DNA of 64,000 nucleotides, from the NCBI RefSeq assembly GCF_029168945.1, contig NW_026870043.1:7570501-7634500 (forward strand), in the 5' to 3' direction. Shown here one piece after another: positions 60,535-64,000 of the stretch. The notes beneath the pieces were generated by a model. It was not told where the DNA came from and did not search any database. It worked only from the letters and a program-made list of their open reading frames with translations. This stretch comes from Cannabis sativa (taxonomy: Eukaryota; Streptophyta; Magnoliopsida; Rosales; Cannabaceae). The stretch's first letter is position 1. Each line of letters opens with the position of its first letter. Made by a program: the position numbers and the translations under genes.

Positions 60535-61145
60535 TTCGGAACCGATCCCAAACCCAGACTCGGACCCATACCTACACCGGGATCAAAACTTGGGACCTTG
60601 AACTGGACTGAGACCTAGACAAAATCTGGACCCGTACCCAAGACTTGGACTCGAACCTAGACCCAAACCGAGACCCAAGCCGTGATCCGGACTTCGACCC
60701 AAAGCAAACCCTAGACTCAGACAAGGACCCAAACCGCGACCCAGACCTAGACCCGAACCCGAATTCGGACACAGAATCGAAATTTGAACTGGGAATACGA
60801 CCCGAAACCAAACATTGACCCAAACATAGTGGGTGACCTGGACTCAGGCCTCAAAACCCAGACCCAGATCAGAACTCAAGACTCAGACCCCAACTTGGAT
60901 ATAGACTCGAACTTGGGACTCGAACCCAGATCTGAACCTGGAGAGGGATTAAAAACCGAACCGAAACTCGAACTAGAACTTGAACCCCGAATAGGCCCTA
61001 GACACGGACTGAGACCTAGGACTGGGACTTTAATGGGGAACTTGGACCCGAGACCCGGGCTTTGGAACTGGCACTGAGACCGAAGACCTGACCTTGGACC
61101 CAGACCGTGAACTAGGACCCAGACCAGGACCTAGGATAGTGTAAC
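60535..61145 (+). repeat. Inverted 0.6 kb satellite island
   Basis: C-rich on + while both flanks are G-rich. Its reverse complement contains AATTTCGATTCTGTGTCCG, matching AATTTCGATTCAGTGTCTG of unit II (about 57147), while the sequence just right of the island (61152 on) matches the same place in direct orientation. It is therefore an extra inverted copy. The right junction has short arms ACCTAG (61129) / CTAGGT (61150). Confidence 0.78.
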
Positions 61146-63765
61146 TAGACTAGGTTTCGATTTTGATTCCGTGTCTGGGTTTGGGTTTGGGTCCGGGTCT
61201 TGTTTGGGGTCTGTGTCCTGGTCCAAGTTGGGGTTCGGCTCTGGGTCCAAGTCTAGATCATAGTTTGGGTCTAGGTTCAGGTTAGGTCCGAGTGCAGGTC
61301 CAGGTCTCGGTTAGGGTCAGGGTCTCGGTCTGGATCTAGGTCCCGAGTTTTGATCCTGGTCTAGGTCCAGGGGCTAGGTCCGAGTTCGGTTCTAGGTCTG
61401 GGTCTAGGTCCTTGTCATGGTCTTAGTCTTTTTCGAGGATCCTCGTCTGGCGGTTCTTGTTCAGGTTCCAATTTTGGGTCACGGGTCTAGGTCAGGGTCC
61501 AGGTTTGGGTCTTGGCCTGGGTTCGAGTCCTGGTCTGAGTCCCAGATCTAGATCCCTGTCACGTGTCCCGATCTTGTTCTGGTTCAGGTCTTGGCTCCCA
61601 AGTCCAAGTTTGGTTTCGGGAACGAGATTGGGGTGCGGTTCTAGGTCCCGACCCAAGTTTTGTGTCCCGAGTTTGGTTCAATGTTTGGGCCAGAGTTCGG
61701 GTCCAGGTTTGGGTCCTGAGTCCAGGTCTGGGTGGGGAGCCGGGGCTGGTTCCCAGTTCGAGTCTAGGTCTAGGTTGGAGTCTTGGTCATTGTCCGACTA
61801 CGGTTCCTGGTCATGGTCTACGTCTGGTTACGGTTCCAAGTCCAGATCCAAGTCCTGGTTCTAGTCCCATTCCCAGGTCCTGGTCTACTTCCAGTTTCGG
61901 TTCCAATTTTAGGTCACAGGGTACGGGTTTGGGTCCAGGGTTTGGTATGGTGCTAGGTTTCGGTCCGCGTTTGGGTTTGGAACTGAGGCTGGTCCCAGAT
62001 CTAGACACCAACTACGGGTTCGGTCCAAGCCCCGGTTCCAAATCCAGATCCAAATCCTGATCTCGCGTCCCGACCTGATTCCATTTTGGGTGCCGGGTCA
62101 CGAGCTGGGTCCTAGGTTCAAGTCAAGGTCTAGGGTCGGGTATTGGGTCCCGGTCCTAGTTTCGCTGCCCAAGTCCCTATCCTGATTTTAGGTCAAGGTC
62201 CCAGTTTTTGTCGGGTTTTTGGTCGCGATCTAGGTATGGGTTTGGGTCCTAGTCACGATTTGGGTTTGGGTCTCGGTCTACGTTTTTAATTAGGTTTGGG
62301 TTCGGGTCTGGGTCTTTGTCCCTGTCCTGGTCCTAGTCTTTGTCTGGTTCTAGTTCTAGGTGCGATTCCGAGTTCGAGTTTGGGTTAGAGTTCAGGTCGC
62401 GGTTCGAGTTCGGTTCGGCGTTCGAGTGCTGGTCCGTGTTTGGGTTCAGGTCCGGATCCGGCTACGGCTGTTGGTTAGGGTCCTAGGTCTGGGTCCAAGT
62501 TCGGGTCCGAGTCCCAGGTTTTGATCTCGATCTAAGTCAGGGTTAGTTCCGGGTCTAGGTCCTGGGTTCCGATCCTGGTCTGGGTTCGAGTATATGTCTT
62601 GGTGCAGGTCTAGGTTTGGGTCTCATTTTGGGTTTGGGTCTGAGTTCGAGTCCCGGGTTCGGGTTTGATTTTGTGTTCAGGTCTAGGTTTGGGTTCGATT
62701 CTAGTATGGATTCCTGTCCAGGTTCTTCTCATGATTTGGGTCCAGGGCAGGTTTTTGTTGTGGGTCTGGGTCTGACTTTGAATTCCTGGGTCCAAATCAG
62801 GTCCTGGTTCGGGTTCGAATCTCGAATTTAGATCTAGGTTTGGGTTTCGAGACCTGGGTCCCTGGTCTATGTTCCCCATCTGTGTCTGGTTCCTAGGTCT
62901 TGGTTTGGGTCTAGGTTCGAGTTCGGGTCCCGAGTCTTGGTTTTAGTCTAGGTCCCGGTGTAGGTTCGAGTCCAGGTCTTGGTCCCAATCATGGTGTGGG
63001 TTCAGGTTTGGGTCCTTGTCAGGGTTTGGATCCTTGTCTGGATCATGGGTATCAGGTTCCAGCAAGTGTTTAGGACCAGGTCGAGTCCAGGTCCCGGTCT
63101 AGGTTCGGGTCCCAGGTCTCAGGTCCCTGTCCTAGTCAAGGTCTCTGTCCAAGTTCTTATCTGAATTTGGGTTATGGTTTGGGTTCGGTTCTGCTCTCAG
63201 CTATGGGTTCTAGTCATAGTTCCAATTCTGATTCCGGGTCTGGGTTTGGTTCTGGGTCCGGGTCTGGGTCCAGGTTGTGGTCGCGGTCTGAGTCTTATTT
63301 TGAGTACGGGTGACGGGTTTTTCAGATTCCGGTTTCAGTCGAGGTTCGTGTCTCGGGTAAAGGTCTGCGTCTGGTGGTCCAGGTCCTGTGTTTTGATCCT
63401 GGTCTGGGTCTGAGTCGGTATTCCCGTCCGGGTCTGGGTTCGTTTCAATGTCCTGGTCTGAATCCCAGTTGAGGTTAGGGGCTTGGTCTAGGTCTAGGAT
63501 CGAGTCCCGAGTTCGAGTTCGAGTTCAGGTTGAAGTCTCAATCTTAGTTTGGGCGTGGGACTGAGTTCGAGCACGAGTTTTGGGGCTGGGTTCTGGTCTA
63601 GTTTTGGGTCCAAGTCTTGGTCAAGATCCTGGTCACGATCCCAATCATGTTCCAAGGTCCTGATAACATTTTGGTTCAGGTTTCGGTTTCGGGTCCCAGG
63701 TTTGGGTCTGGGTCCAGGTCCTGCTCCAGCTTCGGGTCCTTCTTTGAGTCCCCGATCAAGAAACC

Positions 63766-64000
63766 GACTATGGGTATTGTCCAAGCCCCGGTTCCCAGAT
63801 CCCGGGACAAGATCTGGATCCCATTCACGGGATCCAGTCTGGTTTCAGTTCATGTCCCAGGTCCCGATCTGGGTCTTGGTCTAGCTCTGAGACACGAGAC
63901 TTGGGTGCAGTTTTGGGTCTCGATCCTAATTGTTGTTCCCAAGTCCTGTTCCATTCTTGGGTTTGAGTTCAGGTCTGGGTTTGGGTCCCAAGTCCCAGTT
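63766..64000 (-). repeat. Start of a further 3.6 kb-type unit, cut by the window edge
   Basis: Begins with the type-6 box (GACTATGGGTATTGTCCAAG). Continues as G-rich hexamer array to the end of the window. Confidence 0.75.

Larger units (their letters stand above)
59644..63765 (-). repeat. 3.6 kb higher-order unit III, enlarged by an inverted island
   Basis: Boxes at about 59644, 60308 and 61983; the next unit starts at 63766. Length 4,122 bp, but subtracting the ~610-bp inverted island (60525-61145) gives about 3.5 kb, matching units I and II. Confidence 0.8.

Overview
This is plant nuclear DNA, probably from a eudicot. The evidence is plant-type (CCCTAAA/TTTAGGG) telomere-like blocks plus a Ty1/copia LTR retrotransposon whose primer-binding site matches initiator-Met tRNA. 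I found no host protein gene, rRNA or tRNA gene. Species and chromosome position cannot be told from the window.

About 53 kb is one family of satellite-like DNA. At the finest scale it is a degenerate ~6-bp repeat (CCCAGA/CCCGAA/CCTAGA on one strand, GGGTCT/GGGTCC on the other). Because the repeat is in step with the codon and poor in stops, it opens many long low-complexity frames, which I treat as artefacts. The array also has higher-order structure. A conserved ~35-bp 'box' (core CCGTAGTCRGTGTYTRGA, usually preceded by GCTTGGACC) recurs about every 0.4-1.7 kb. Its spacing pattern repeats as a ~4.1-5.1 kb higher-order unit with up to six boxes, and each full unit carries one ~110-bp telomere-like cassette about 240 bp beyond box 3. 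The right end uses a different ~3.6 kb unit built from boxes of types 5, 6 and 7.

Layout: 1-3012 C-rich array; 3013-13173 copia element (minus strand, 1,891-bp LTRs, GACCT target duplication); 13174-32275 C-rich array; 32276-34925 inverted (G-rich) island; 34926-39077 C-rich; 39078-40078 AT-rich composite of retrotransposon LTR fragments, sitting exactly where the array flips; 40079-60520 G-rich; about 60525-61145 a 0.6 kb C-rich island whose left junction is a hairpin; 61146-64000 G-rich. Positions 40079-43740 are an inverted relative of the unit at 19110-22640.

The copia element has nearly identical LTRs (about 28 differences by eye), but gag-pol is broken in several places: a shortened gag, a lost zinc-knuckle Cys, frameshifts before integrase and in RT, and a deletion in RNase H. 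It was therefore probably mobilised in trans. The most interesting content is the array architecture: box-punctuated higher-order units with a telomere-like cassette at a fixed offset, repeatedly inverted. I do not recognise it as a described satellite.
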